Shown: piece after piece, positions 12,914 through 23,640 of the stretch | How the letters are laid out: each line of letters opens with the position of its first letter | Numbering within the stretch: the first letter of the stretch is position 1 | Origin: Typha latifolia | Lineage: Eukaryota > Streptophyta > Magnoliopsida > Poales > Typhaceae | Reading direction: 5' to 3' | Assembly (NCBI GenBank): GCA_019914945.1 | Contig: CM034110.1 | Location: 2,299,001 to 2,363,000 of the forward strand | DNA length: 64,000 bases | Position numbers and translations under genes: made by a program | Notes under the pieces: model-generated | Seen by the model: only the letters and a program-made list of their open reading frames with translations | Told to the model about the DNA's origin: nothing | Database searches by the model: none

Positions 12914-14910
12914 CTTGTGGCATGATGAGTATTGAGTTTGGGGCCGTGTACCGTAGTCCAGCATGGTGGATAATATTTAGAGTTGAGATGGATGATTGTG
13001 ATAATGAGAGATATGTAGATTATATCTGGCCCTAACATATACGATTATCTAGTGGTTGGCATGCATCATGCATCATCATTGATGTGACTAGTATCATTGG
13101 ATCATGATTGTTATATATTATATATTGTTATATTCAGTGATGTTATATTGTAATTTCATTATGAGATATATTATTGGTTGAGGATATAATATGCTCATTT
13201 ATGAGAATTGATTCCATTTATATATATGTCATTGATGATACATATATACATGCTCATACATGGCATCATGCTGCTTTCTGATTCATATTATTCAGTACAT
13301 GATTTACTCTCTGTTTAGCATCACTAATTCGGGGTAAGGTCTATTCACTGAGCCTTTTGCTCAAGATTCTCTCTTTATTTCTTTTCTAACCCCTCGAGAT
13401 ATTATAATACGTGATAGCAACTTGAGGTATCCTGAGGAGATATTTTAAAGCAAAGATGATGTGAGCTATACGCGTGAGATGGTATACAAGACAGTTTAAT
13501 CAGATATTGAGTTGTACCATTATTTAATATTTGTACTTCTTTGTATAGCCAATGATTTATATAACACATGTTAGATTATAGTGTACTCATATCTTATTTG
13601 TTTAGTTGTATCTTGATGGTTTGTTATGGCCTGTGTGGGTCCTATCAGATTATGTAGTGGTCTAGTATATATTTTGTAGACATGGATATTCATATATTAA
13701 CGGGTTTATTTGGTTGATAGTATGATTTATTTGATGTTAGATTATATATGCACAAGAGTGTACCTATGCGTGACGGGCCTTGCCGAACTTGTCGCGTGAG
13801 CTGCGGGGGCGTTACACTTTTCTTCTAAATGGCAGATCATATACATATATCCAGTACGATAATAGGTCAATGCATAATAGGAATTTATGTGGAATAGGAA
13901 TCAAGAGAAAAATAATGTAATGTAGTCTCCGATCATATAGTCGATACATGCATACTCATGCTAATCTATCACAATATGCATACTCATGCTACAAATCAAC
14001 TGGGCATAAAATTATAATAGTATAATCATCTCTAATCATCTCTATATATCATAATCATACTCGTATCCAAGATCAGCCTAATTACATGCATGATAAAATA
14101 TGCTCGACTGTAATCATCGCTAGATAAAGTCATATAATCATGCTGGAGGCCAAAACATGCATGTACATAATATATAATATAACATAATTTGAGAAAGGTA
14201 TCTAGGGGATAAGACTACTCACTTCTGATCAGAAGACCACTCACATATCCCTCACATCCGGCAACCGAGCGATAACTCATCTTAACAGAGTCCACGGTGT
14301 CTCACATAAGGGGTTCGGGATTTGAAAATATTTAAATAGCATGAAGTTAGTCGTTCATCTAATTAAAATCCATTCATGTAATATTTGATCATTTAGTAGG
14401 TTTTAGAATTTCTACTTATCTTTATAACTAGCTAGATTTTTAATTATACATACAAATAAAAATATAAATATAGATAAAAACCTAATTATAATTATATCTT
14501 GATTAATTAGGGACTATGTAATCATCACTTTATAAAATAATAAATAAATACATAAGCTTAGTATTTTATTTGTTACAAAATAATAATGTATAATAAATTA
14601 TTAGAATTACTTAAAATGTATCTCATAAGAATATTAGTATATAAATTTGATAATTATAATTTACAAATCTATATATTAATCTAATAGAGATATAAATAAT
14701 AAATATAAGTATTACCTATATTTATACCTAATTAATCATTAATTATACAAATTATAATTAATAATAATCATATTGAAGAATATATAATATTATTAAAATA
14801 GTTAATGTCTGAATAATCTATTTGCATTAATTAAGAAGGTAATACCTAAATAAATAACATAAATAAAATAAAATAAAATAACATAAATAAATAATAAATC
14901 ACTGCCATCA

Positions 14911-14931
14911 GTGCTGGGCCGAGCCCAACAC
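14911..14931. repeat. Conserved hairpin in copy B
   Basis: GTGCTGGGC and GCCCAACAC enclose a 3-bp loop, with one G:T-type mismatch. It lies between the AT-rich body and the GAA-rich block, as in the sister copies. Confidence 0.65.
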
Positions 14932-16321
14932 TGTGCAGAAAGAGAAGGAGAAGAAGCTGATGAAGAAGAAGAAGAAAGGAAAAAGAAAAATAAAGAAGAA
15001 GAAGATGAAGAAGAAGAGAAGAAGGGAGGAGGGGAGGGAAGTGCGGACCCGGGCCGGTGGGGAGAGCACCGGCAGCTGGTGGCTAGCCAGCTGCCAGCCT
15101 CTCGCCGATAGCTCGGCTCCGACGAGCCTGAGCCCAAAGCAAGAAAGATAGAAGGAGAGAGAGGGAGAGAAAAGAAAAGAGGGGAAGTGAGAGACCTCAC
15201 CTATGGCGGCGACGGTTCTAGGGGAGGTAGCACCAGTAGGCAAGCCGATGGGGTGACCGGGCGACGGTAGTAGTAGTTAGAGAGAGGGAGAAAGAGAGTT
15301 TGAGAGAGAGAGAGAGGAGAGTGAGAGAGAGACCAAAAGGGAGAGAGTGAAGAGAAGTAAAAGAGAGCAAGAGAGGCGGTGGGGAGAGGGAAGTCGGTGG
15401 TGGCGGCATGGTGGGGCTCATCATGGCCAGCTCGCTGGGCAAGCGACGCATGGTGCCCCTATGCAGCATCAAGCTGCATGGGTGGCGCTGCATGAGCACG
15501 AGGCCGGCCACACTGTGGCCGACCACATCATGCCCAAAATAATTTTTTTTAAGATAGGTTGTTACAAGGATAGCCAATCTAGATGGATTTTGATATACCC
15601 TTAGCGTATGGCAGGGTATGCTTTGGCATACGGGCAAGATGTTGAGATCGGGTACTGGGTGTTGACTATGCACAGTGGTCTAGTAAGATGATATTATACC
15701 AAGATATCGGTGATGATCGTGATGTTGAGAAATGCATATAATTTTATTATCCTGACATACCTAATTATTGAGTGGTCAATATGCATCATATGTGGTTGCA
15801 TTTGATATCATAGCATGGTCATAGTCGGCATGCATCGTATGTGTCATATTGAGAGAGAGCTATGATGATGGTATGATATGGAGATTTATTTATACATTAT
15901 CGACTTATTTGATGATGTAGTGGTCTAATGTATATTATCGTGGACTTGAATGTTTATATGTTAACAGGTTTATTTGGGTAAATGATTTATTTGGTGATGA
16001 AGTATGTGATCATGGATACGTCAGGAGGTTTTGCTTGATGATGTCATGATTATATGGGCACAGGGATGTATCTGTGCGTGTGGGCTCCGCCCAACCTGTC
16101 ACGTACGCCGTATGTGCCGTGTGGGCGCGTGGGCGTGCACGTGCCCGTGTCGGCGAGGGCGTTACATCTTTTTAATTGTATTATTTGTGAAAATGTTGAA
16201 CTTTTTTTTACGTGTATTATTTATAGAAATGTTAGGCTTTTATCCTATAGTTTTGTAGAAATATTAACTAATAGGTCATCTAAACACTCCACATAAGGGG
16301 CACGTGTATTTGGAAGCAAGT

Positions 16322-16800
16322 GTTATATTAAGAGAGGTTGACAAGCGATTAAACCATGCATGAGGTGCTTATTTAATACTATACAATGCTTTGTGAAGCT
16401 TGCAAACATAATCGCGATGTCAAGAATCAACAAATTATTTTGACACTCCATATAAATGACTTCATCTAATGTGCCATGTAAAAAAGCATTAGAGACATCC
16501 AACTGCTTAATAGGCCATCCAAACTGCACTACAAGAGCTAGGATAAATCTTATTGTAGCAGGTTTAATGATAGGACTAAATGTCTCTGTATAATCATTTT
16601 CACTTACTTGTTCAAATCCTTTAGTTACCAATCTAGCCTTGTATCGATCCACAGTATTATCAGGTTTTTGTTTAATTTTGTAAACCCATTTGTTCCAAAT
16701 TAAATTATGGTTAAAAGGCTTAAGGCACAAACTTCATGTACCATTTACAATTAATGCCTCAAATTCTTAACTCATTGCCTTTTGCTACTCATTAGTCCCT
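16322..16800 (-). pseudogene. Ty1/copia reverse transcriptase fragment
   Basis: The minus-strand translation shows the amino-terminal half of a copia reverse transcriptase. A KAMSxEFEAL segment, a NKWVYKIKQKPD block, DRYKARLVTKGFEQ, DYTETFSPIIKP, IRFILALVVQFGW and the QLDVSNAFLHGTLDEVIYM block follow in the usual order. One frameshift precedes a KLHKALYSIK / APHAWFNRLSTSL segment. The YVDD catalytic box that normally follows is missing because the homology stops at about 16,322. In-frame stops occur near 16,740-16,790. It is a dead fragment. The RNase H remnant at 800-1,336 is on the same strand and could come from the same element. Confidence 0.88.
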
Positions 16801-17714
16801 GGAATAACAAAATTGCTTATTCTAAAATATCTCTTCTTATTCCAAAATATTAGCCAAACATCATAATATTACTACTATTCATCAAAATTATATTTTAAAC
16901 CTACTTTTATATAATAACTATTTTACCCTTCAATTGACTGCAATCAAATCCCACATCTTGTCAACTCTCCTCTTTCTACTCTCTCCTCTCTCTATCTTCT
17001 CTCAGATGGTGCAGCTGATAAAGAATGGGATTCTCAATCTCATCCTCCATTTCCCCACTCAATCTCTTCCACCATCTGCCCTCCCTCGATCTCTGCCGAG
17101 CTTCCCTATTCGCACCATTCATGTACTAGTGTCGAGAAAATGACAAGCGGTAGCGATCATCAAAGCGGATGACCACTTGGAAGTTGCGCTAGTCGTTGCA
17201 ACAACAGCTCCATTAGTTCAACCGAGGGAGATTTCCCATCGTGAAGACCTCTCGGACCAAGGAATAGCTAAAGTGAACGGCATCGTACAACCATTACTAA
17301 GGTTGCAACTGTCTAACATACCTACTACAATCCCACACGATTGGCACAGGGGAAGAAATAGATCAATCTGGTTAGATCTAGTTCCAATAATGATGACCTT
17401 ATCTACTACTAGAAGGAGAAATCCCTCTGACACTTCCGTTGAGCCAAAGTAGATTTTATTTTTTCAACAAAAAATCCCTATTTTATAGATCCGATGATTA
17501 GTTGTAATTTTTTTCTATATGATATTTTACTTACTATCATCATAATGAGTATATATATTTTGATTATATATATTTCCGTCATATTTTACTATCTGAATTT
17601 TATTTGTGACTCAATCAATTTAATTGGCTGCTAAATTGTAAGTACTGCTTATGTGTAGCACTGTGATATTTTTCCGTAGAAATTTTTATTGACAATGTGG
17701 TCATTAGGGCAAAG
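16801..17714 (+). other. Leader region before the PIF/Harbinger genes
   Basis: No protein family was recognised. A small open frame at 17,177-17,452 (91 codons) and another at 16,934-17,143 look like chance frames. The region probably includes the 5' part of the DNA transposon, but no terminal inverted repeat or 3-bp TSD was located by eye. Confidence 0.3.
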
Positions 17715-18437
17715 ATGCCGAAGAAGAAAGATGGTGCAGTATCAGGTACAAGGCATGATAATTGGACTGACGAACAAGATGCTATTTTATTGGATCTCCT
17801 TCGTCAACAACATGATGCAGGGAGAAGGAGTGCTAAGACCTTCACAAAAGATGGTTGGAATAGAGTACACATTGGTTCGGTGCAAAAGATAGGTGATGAG
17901 ATAAGTAAATAACAAATAAAAAGTAGATGGAAAATGCTATGTAGCATCTTCAGACAATGCAAGGGGCTAAAAGAGAGAAGCGGATGGAGTTGGAATGACA
18001 TATTGCACAAGCCGGTGGCACCTAATGATGAACCATGGGAAGAGATGATAGATGTATATATTTTTTAGTATTTATATTTCAATTTTACACATTGAATGGA
18101 TAAATATATATATTTCTAATATGTATTTTTGAATTTTTGACTAGTTGAAGAAATGTTAGACGATGTCGAGAGAAAGATTTTGTACATTTTGAAGATATTG
18201 ATTTTTTTGTGGGTAACGACACTGCTACAGGCAGTTGTGCTTTTACCTCAAACCAACTGTTTGTGCAAACAACAATTGAAAGTAGTGATTCTTCTGATAC
18301 ACCAATACTGAATGAAGTTAAATTGGAACATGATGACACATTGCAGTGGGGTGATGGAATGTTCAAATTAAACTTTATTACCAATCAAGAGACTTCTTCT
18401 GGGAGTAAGAGGCTACATCAAAATGGATCAAGTAGGT
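17715..18437 (+). pseudogene. PIF/Harbinger Myb/SANT-like ORF1
   Basis: Starting at ATG 17,715 the product begins MPKKKDGAVSGTRHDNWTDE and continues with ILLDLLRQQHDAGRRSAKTF, KDGWNRV, an interruption, then IKSRWKMLCSIFRQCK, SGWSWNDI and NDEPWEEMID. This tryptophan-spaced pattern is that of the Myb/SANT-like domain of the accessory protein of plant PIF/Harbinger transposons, which helps the transposase bind DNA. A TAA stop at about 17,911 breaks the domain. A likely intron (GT after 18,051, AG before 18,143) precedes a second exon with an acidic, serine-rich region ending in a stop near 18,437. The DDE transposase follows on the same strand at 19,315, the usual two-gene layout. Confidence 0.75.
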
Positions 18438-19314
18438 GAGGTAAGAAAAAGAAGTCAACCCTTAGTGATGATACATGCCAAAAATTGGTAGAAGGTTTTT
18501 TAGAAAGAAATAGAACAAATGATAAAAAAGGTGAACAATAAGTTGGAGAAGATATCTTTTAAAAAGATGAAGTTTGAATAACATACATGCCGTATTCAGG
18601 ACATACAAGAAATTATGTCCGTAGCACAACAACTTCCTAGTATGGGTATTGAAAAGATGATTTTTCTTTCATAAGCTTTGCTATAAGATGAGAATAGAGC
18701 AATTTTTAAGAGTCTACAATCTGCTGAGGCTCGAATGGGATATGTACAAATGAAAATAGGCTTGCCACCGCCATCTACTTCAGCTGCTCTACCAGAATCT
18801 GCTAATATTGGCACTGATTTGCAGAACAATTTTAATGTTCGGTTTATGGATTAGATTGACATACGACATTTCTCTATTTGCATTGTCTTTGTAATAACTT
18901 ATTGGGTGCTCATTTATTAGTCTCTCATAGGAGTAACAACTTATCCGTATGTCCATGTATTGTTGGATTGTCATATTGTAGTACTAATTATTTATTCATT
19001 AGTAGAGAGTTATGTATGTCTTTCAATATTTGAATTGGCAGTTTAATTGATGTTTTTTTTTCACTTGTTAATATATTGTGGAAATGTATATTTTTCAATT
19101 TATTTGACTAGTCTTATGTTGACATATGCAAATAATCTAATTATGCTCCTTTATTTGTAGGAATTTGTATACATAGATTAGTTTGTGTGTGGGGAATTGC
19201 ATCATTGAAATCTAGCAAAGAAGATAAGATATGTATGATTGTCTTTAGTACTATAACTAGTGATATGCATTATTAAATTTACTTGTTAATCGACAAATAT
19301 AAGAAATTACTCAC
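18438..19314 (+). other. Spacer between ORF1 and transposase
   Basis: The first ~150 bases after the ORF1 stop still read as lysine-rich coding remnants (SDDTCQKLVEGFLERN-like), followed by broken frames to about 18,853. From there to 19,314 the DNA is AT-rich with no coding signal. Confidence 0.4.
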
Positions 19315-20159
19315 ATGGAATCCAATCAAGAAGAAGTGAATATGCATTATAATACAGATTGTAGCCCATCAGATACTGAACCATCAGTTAGTACTGCAAA
19401 TACAGACTCATCAATATTAGATCAACTTGATGAATTTGTAGAACAACTTGTAAAGGATATTAGTTCCTCCTATCATAGGCCTAAACCTAGGCCTTGCAGA
19501 ACTAGGCCTTTTATTGGCCAAGATTTGTTGACTGATATCTTACGTGGTCATCCAAATCGTTATATTGATAAGTTTCAAATGATTATGGAAACTTTTACAT
19601 TATTACGTCAAGCCTCGGAAGAAAGAGGTTTGATTCTAAACACACAAATCTCAACCAATGAGCAACTAGGTATTTTTTTATATTGTACAGCACACAGTGC
19701 ATCAAATAGAACTCTTGCAAAGAAATTTCAACACTCAGGAGCCACTATTAGCTGATATTTTAATGAAGTTCTTGATAGTATTTGTGCTATGAGTCATATT
19801 TTATTCAACTACCACCACCTGATGCCGCTGTTCATCCAAGGATTGCGTCAAGTTTTTTATTCTATCAGTACATTATGGTAATAGAAATTATTATTTTTTG
19901 TATTATTACTTGTTTTATCATGTTTTCATAAATATGATATATTGTTTAGCTAATTAATAATTATATACAAAATGCTATTAGTGTAATAGATGTCATTTAC
20001 ATATAAGAGATTGCTAGTACAGATCGACAATCTGTAACACGCGATCGTAAAGGGGAAACTTCCCAAAATGTGATGGGTGTAGTAAATTTCGACATGGAAT
20101 TCTTATTTCTATTATCATATTGGGAATGTAGTGCTTCTGATATGATAGTTTTATGTGAT

Positions 20160-20281
20160 TGTTAGGCTCTAATACCACTATGATAGGCTCTGATACCAAT
20201 TGATAGGCTTTGATACTAATTTGATAGGCTATTATACCATATGATAGGCTATTATACCAGATGATAGGCTCTGATACCAAA
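20160..20281 (-). repeat. Six-unit tRNA-iMet PBS array at an LTR terminus
   Basis: Six tandem units have a 20-21 bp period, read on the minus strand as TATCA plus WWTGGTATCAGAGCC with decay. The best unit is at about 20,186-20,201, where the plus strand reads GGCTCTGATACCAATT. The array lies between the canonical LTR end (20,282) and the TSD (20,155-20,159). Confidence 0.85.
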
Positions 20282-21127
20282 TGATAGGTCACGGAATAAT
20301 TCCTTAAAGATCTGAATTTATTGTAGAAAGCTGTCCGCACAACTGAGAAAAAATATTCACCAGATATTCTTCCGCAGTCCGAAAATTACGAAACTAAGTG
20401 GAATCGATCTATAACTTCCTGATCCACAACTTTCATATTTATGCTCTTCATATATTCGAACTGCAACGGGGAAGATAATACGGAATAACGTGGATGATGA
20501 TGGTGGTGGTGACGGGTGGAGTGGATGTTAGGGTTATATATGGGTATGGAGACGGAGGTGGATGGTGGATGTGATTAAGGGATATAGACGAAGGAAACGA
20601 AGTGGTCGAGATCCTAAAGAAGAGAGGTGACTCGACAGTAGAGGGAGATTAGAAGTTAGGAGAAACCTTGTCAACGGTAGAGGTGGAAGGATAGTGAAGA
20701 GGGAGGAGGGAGATTATGGTAGATAGATAATAGAGAGGCAAGAAATCAATATTCTAATAGCATTATGAATTTGGCTACCATCCACATATATATAGAGGCT
20801 AGCCAACAAGTCCTAAAATAATTAGTAACCCTAATTCTAGAGGATTCCTGCCGATCGCGTTCGAATGCGCCCGATCGCGTTTGAATGCACAAAAGGCGTT
20901 CTCTCTATGTGTGAACGCGATCTAGGCGTTCGAACGCCAACGTTCGAACTTGCCTGATTGCGTTCAAATGCACAATATGCGTTTTATGTATTTATGAACC
21001 TGATGCAGACGTTCGCAAGGGCGTTTGATCGCGAGCCCTCCTGCGTTCGAACGCGACTTACAGGAATTTTATTTTAATAAAAATAAATAGCTAATGTAGT
21101 AAGAAAAGATTCTAACTAAATATATTA
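20160..21127 (-). mobile_element. Chromovirus LTR with PBS array inside the transposase
   Basis: A 968-bp insertion is flanked by perfect GTGAT duplications (20,155-20,159; 21,128-21,132). On the minus strand it starts TAATATATTTAG and runs through the U3 block of TTCGAA palindromes, the U5 region, and the normal LTR end CCTATCA at 20,282. It then continues through six PBS-like units to end CCTAACA at 20,160. No gag or pol is present, so it is a solo LTR whose 3' end carries the PBS array. Joining the flanks restores the transposase reading VLCDAISTWNF. Confidence 0.85.
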
Positions 21128-21538
21128 GTGATGCAATATCAACATGGAATTTCACTGTGCCTATCAGAATGTATAGTTTATAATAAAGTCAAAATTCTCT
21201 ATATTAATTAATAAGAAATATCTTTAAAGGAAAATATTACGTTGTTGATGCTAGCTATGCAAACACAAAGGAATATCTAGCTCCTTATAGAGGAACTAGA
21301 TATCATTTAAGTGAGTATCAATGTCGACGAGGAGCATTACACACCTATAGGTATGCTTTATTTAATCATTTATGTAAATTTGAAAAACGAACCACTGGAA
21401 TATAAACCACCTCCTTCTTTCCTAATTTCTGTAGAGTTCTTTAAAAATATACATAGCATGTTTTGCACTCTCGAGCCTCCGAGACGAAGACATCGGCCCT
21501 TGGATTCATCAAGATTTTGGTTTTTTTTTTACTGATAA

Positions 21539-22071
21539 CATGTCGGGAGCGGGCCAAGACGGTGAGAAGAATCTGGTGGTTGAGGCTACACAAATGGATC
21601 TTCTCAAAGAACAGGTTAGGGTTCTTTTGATCAAATATTTTTCCAATTTTTTTGTCTAAGATTATAGAAGGGTTGATTATGCAGCAAAGTTTATTTTCTG
21701 AGATTAAGCAATCTTTTCTGTGCAAAGCCCTTTTCTGAAAATTTGTAGATTTATATCAGATTTTTTTGTACTAAATTTTTGTTAATAAACTTGTAGGAGT
21801 AGGAGTCTAAACTATTTCATGTTAGTTTATCTTTGCGATGTAGGGCTTCAATTTATGTAGTAGATATTTTAAGCTTGTCTATAGCAGATTTTCTATACTT
21901 AATTTTTTTTAATAAACATAGTAGGATATGTCTTTGTTTATATTGCAATATAGGGCTTTAATTATAGCAGATTTTCTCGTCTTCTAACTACAAGTATCTT
22001 GTTTTTCACAGGCTACTTGTTCCCCTGAATGCACGGATATTGTGCCACGCAAAATGACCTTTATTTTAGGT
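21539..22071 (+). CDS. Candidate two-exon gene fragment, unknown product
   Basis: ATG 21,539 opens a 25-codon exon (MSGAGQDGEKNLVVEATQMD and five more residues) that ends CAG before GTTAGG. After about 400 bp of AT-rich, intron-like sequence, an AG at about 22,010 precedes a GC-richer segment reading ATCSPECTDIVPRKMTFIL, followed by GTAATT. The exon-like composition, the AACATGTC start context and matching splice signals suggest the 5' end of a plant gene or a captured gene fragment. No later exon was found within the AT-rich stretch to 23,640. The family was not recognised. Confidence 0.3.
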
Positions 22072-23640
22072 AATTAAGATTTATCAATTTCAATATTTTT
22101 TTAATATAAGAGCAATAGTAATATTTCTTGATTTATAGTTTATAGTACCTTGTAGTCGTATAAAAAATCGAAGAGTTGATAAACAAAAATTTGATGTTAA
22201 AATTAATCTTTCAAAAAGAGAGAATTGCTTAATTTATATTATTTAGTTTCCTCTAAAAAGATCTTAATCTATGTTAAAATTAAGTTATTGCAAATTGGCA
22301 ACATATTAGTATTATAAATATCTCTAAAGTTTGAATATAGTAGTATCTATCTCAGTTTTCTTATTCTCCTTCTTTTTCTGACCATTTTCATAATAAATTT
22401 ATATATTTGTAAATTAATTATAAATTTTGTAAGAAAACTATGAATTATAGTTAGTATTCCATACTTAATGTGTAAATTTTATAGTTCTTACGAATTTCAT
22501 AGTTAATTTATGAATTATGCAGTTATATTTACTAATATCTTTTGTCTTCCTTTTTTTTTATGAAAATAAATGTTTGTCCTTTTCTTTTAACTACTTATGA
22601 CAACAATGCACTCTCTTTTTTAAAGATTGATTATAGTATTTGATTCTTTTAATTCTCTCAATTCGAAAAGAATCTCATATACAATTAAAAATTATGTTAG
22701 ATAAATGAAAGTGCTCATAGACATTAGAAAGGTATTAGTGATTATGAATATCTCCAAAAGATTAAATATCGTAGTATTTCTCGTACTCTTCATTGTCCAC
22801 CTTCTTTTTATGATTATAGTTTGTAGTTTATTTACAAAATTTACAGTTAACTTATAAATATTTTTACTCTATTTTTTTTTACTTATTATTTTATATCTCA
22901 TTCCTTTACTATATAATTTTCTTTGTATGAGGGGCTTGTATAGAATTATTTTTAATGGAAAAAAAAGAAAAAAAACAAATGTTAGTAAATATAACTGCAA
23001 AATGTTTAGCTCTATCAATTTCTTTTAGCTACTTATAGTACTAACCTTCTTTTAGATTATCTTTCAATTGAAAGAAATAAAGTAATCATCCTTACTTATG
23101 TTCCCACTGAAAATAATTTATACGAACCTCTCATATAAAGGAAATAAAGTGATGGAGGAGTGAGATATATAGAATAATAAACAAAAGAATAGAGTTGTAA
23201 GTTAACTTTGAAATTTATACTAAAACTTCAAATTATTTGTTTTGCAATAGATAGAGTCTGAAACTAAAAAATTTTAAATATAAAAGTTTTAGATCATGAC
23301 GTCACCAATTTGTCCAATTGGTTTCATATATTTGGATGTCAAATGAATATCTTCTAAATATTTTTTTTTGAAACTACAAATAATTAATTTTATATTAGTA
23401 GTTCAAGTATGAATTTTATTTTAAACTATGAAATTCTAGTTATGCATAATTTTAGAAAAATATTCAAGAGAGAATCATCTAACGTCTAGTATTATAAAAC
23501 CAACTAGGTAAGATAAGTGACATTATAAAATAGAACTTTTGTATTCAAAGTTTTTACAGATTCAAAATCTATATGCGACAGAACGAAGAATTTATAATTT
23601 AAGTATGAAATTCATACCAAATCTGATTTTGGGGCACTCT
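22072..23640. other. AT-rich non-coding stretch
   Basis: No coding signal, repeat unit or element terminus was recognised. It resembles intronic or intergenic plant DNA with many T- and A-runs. Confidence 0.4.

Larger units (their letters stand above)
10851..13816 (-). mobile_element. Solo-LTR-like repeat C, innermost copy of the nest
   Basis: This uninterrupted 2,966-bp minus-oriented copy begins TGTAACAACCCAACC and ends GCGGGGGCGTTACA. It is flanked by CTTTG (10,846-10,850) and CTTTT (13,817-13,821), a TSD with one mismatch. The surrounding B sequence lines up with copy A near 3,075 once C is removed. C is the youngest member of the D-B-C nest. It has an expanded minisatellite (12,679-12,913). 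Confidence 0.82.
9612..15566 (+). mobile_element. Solo-LTR-like repeat B, nested in D and split by C
   Basis: A plus-oriented family member starts TGTAACGCCCACGCCC and ends AAGATAGGTTGTTACA. Flanking pentamers GGGGT (9,607-9,611) and AGGAT (15,567-15,571) agree at only three of five positions, as expected for an old TSD. D's sequence on either side lines up with uninterrupted copy H (near 46,404). B is interrupted by copy C (10,851-13,816); without C it is about 2,984 bp. Confidence 0.78.
6761..16166 (-). mobile_element. Solo-LTR-like repeat D, split by nested insertions
   Basis: A minus-oriented copy of the ~3 kb family begins TGTAACAATCTATCCC and ends GGCGAGGGCGTTACA. It is bounded by perfect 5-bp duplications TCTTT (6,756-6,760; 16,167-16,171). 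It is interrupted by a chromovirus LTR (6,992-8,056) and by sister copy B (9,612-15,566), which holds copy C. About 2.38 kb of D itself remains. Against copy H, D seems to have lost roughly 0.3 kb near 9,306 and roughly 0.5 kb near 15,910. D is the outermost and therefore oldest layer of this nest. Confidence 0.8.
19315..21380 (+). pseudogene. PIF/Harbinger DDE transposase, interrupted
   Basis: ATG 19,315 opens a 146-codon segment with an acidic leader and the helix-turn-helix-like region EQLGIFLYCTAHSASNRTLA followed by KKFQHSGATIS. The next codon is TGA where the family has CGA (ISRYF), a typical CpG-decay stop. A likely intron spans about 19,877-19,988. The next exon reads IDVIYI (family: AIDGTHI, first catalytic Asp kept), then QNVMGVVNFDMEFLFLLSYWE. 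The chromovirus LTR at 20,160-21,127 splits the gene. After it, SDAISTWNFTVPIRM and then YYVVDASYANTKEYLAPYRG with the second Asp follow. The third acidic box is not convincingly present, so the 3' end is truncated or degraded. The enzyme would cut and paste the transposon; this copy is dead. Confidence 0.87.

Noticed and set aside
17177..17452. 91-codon frame upstream of the Myb/SANT gene as a real gene
   Set aside because: No domain or recognisable similarity; probably a chance frame in the transposon's leader.
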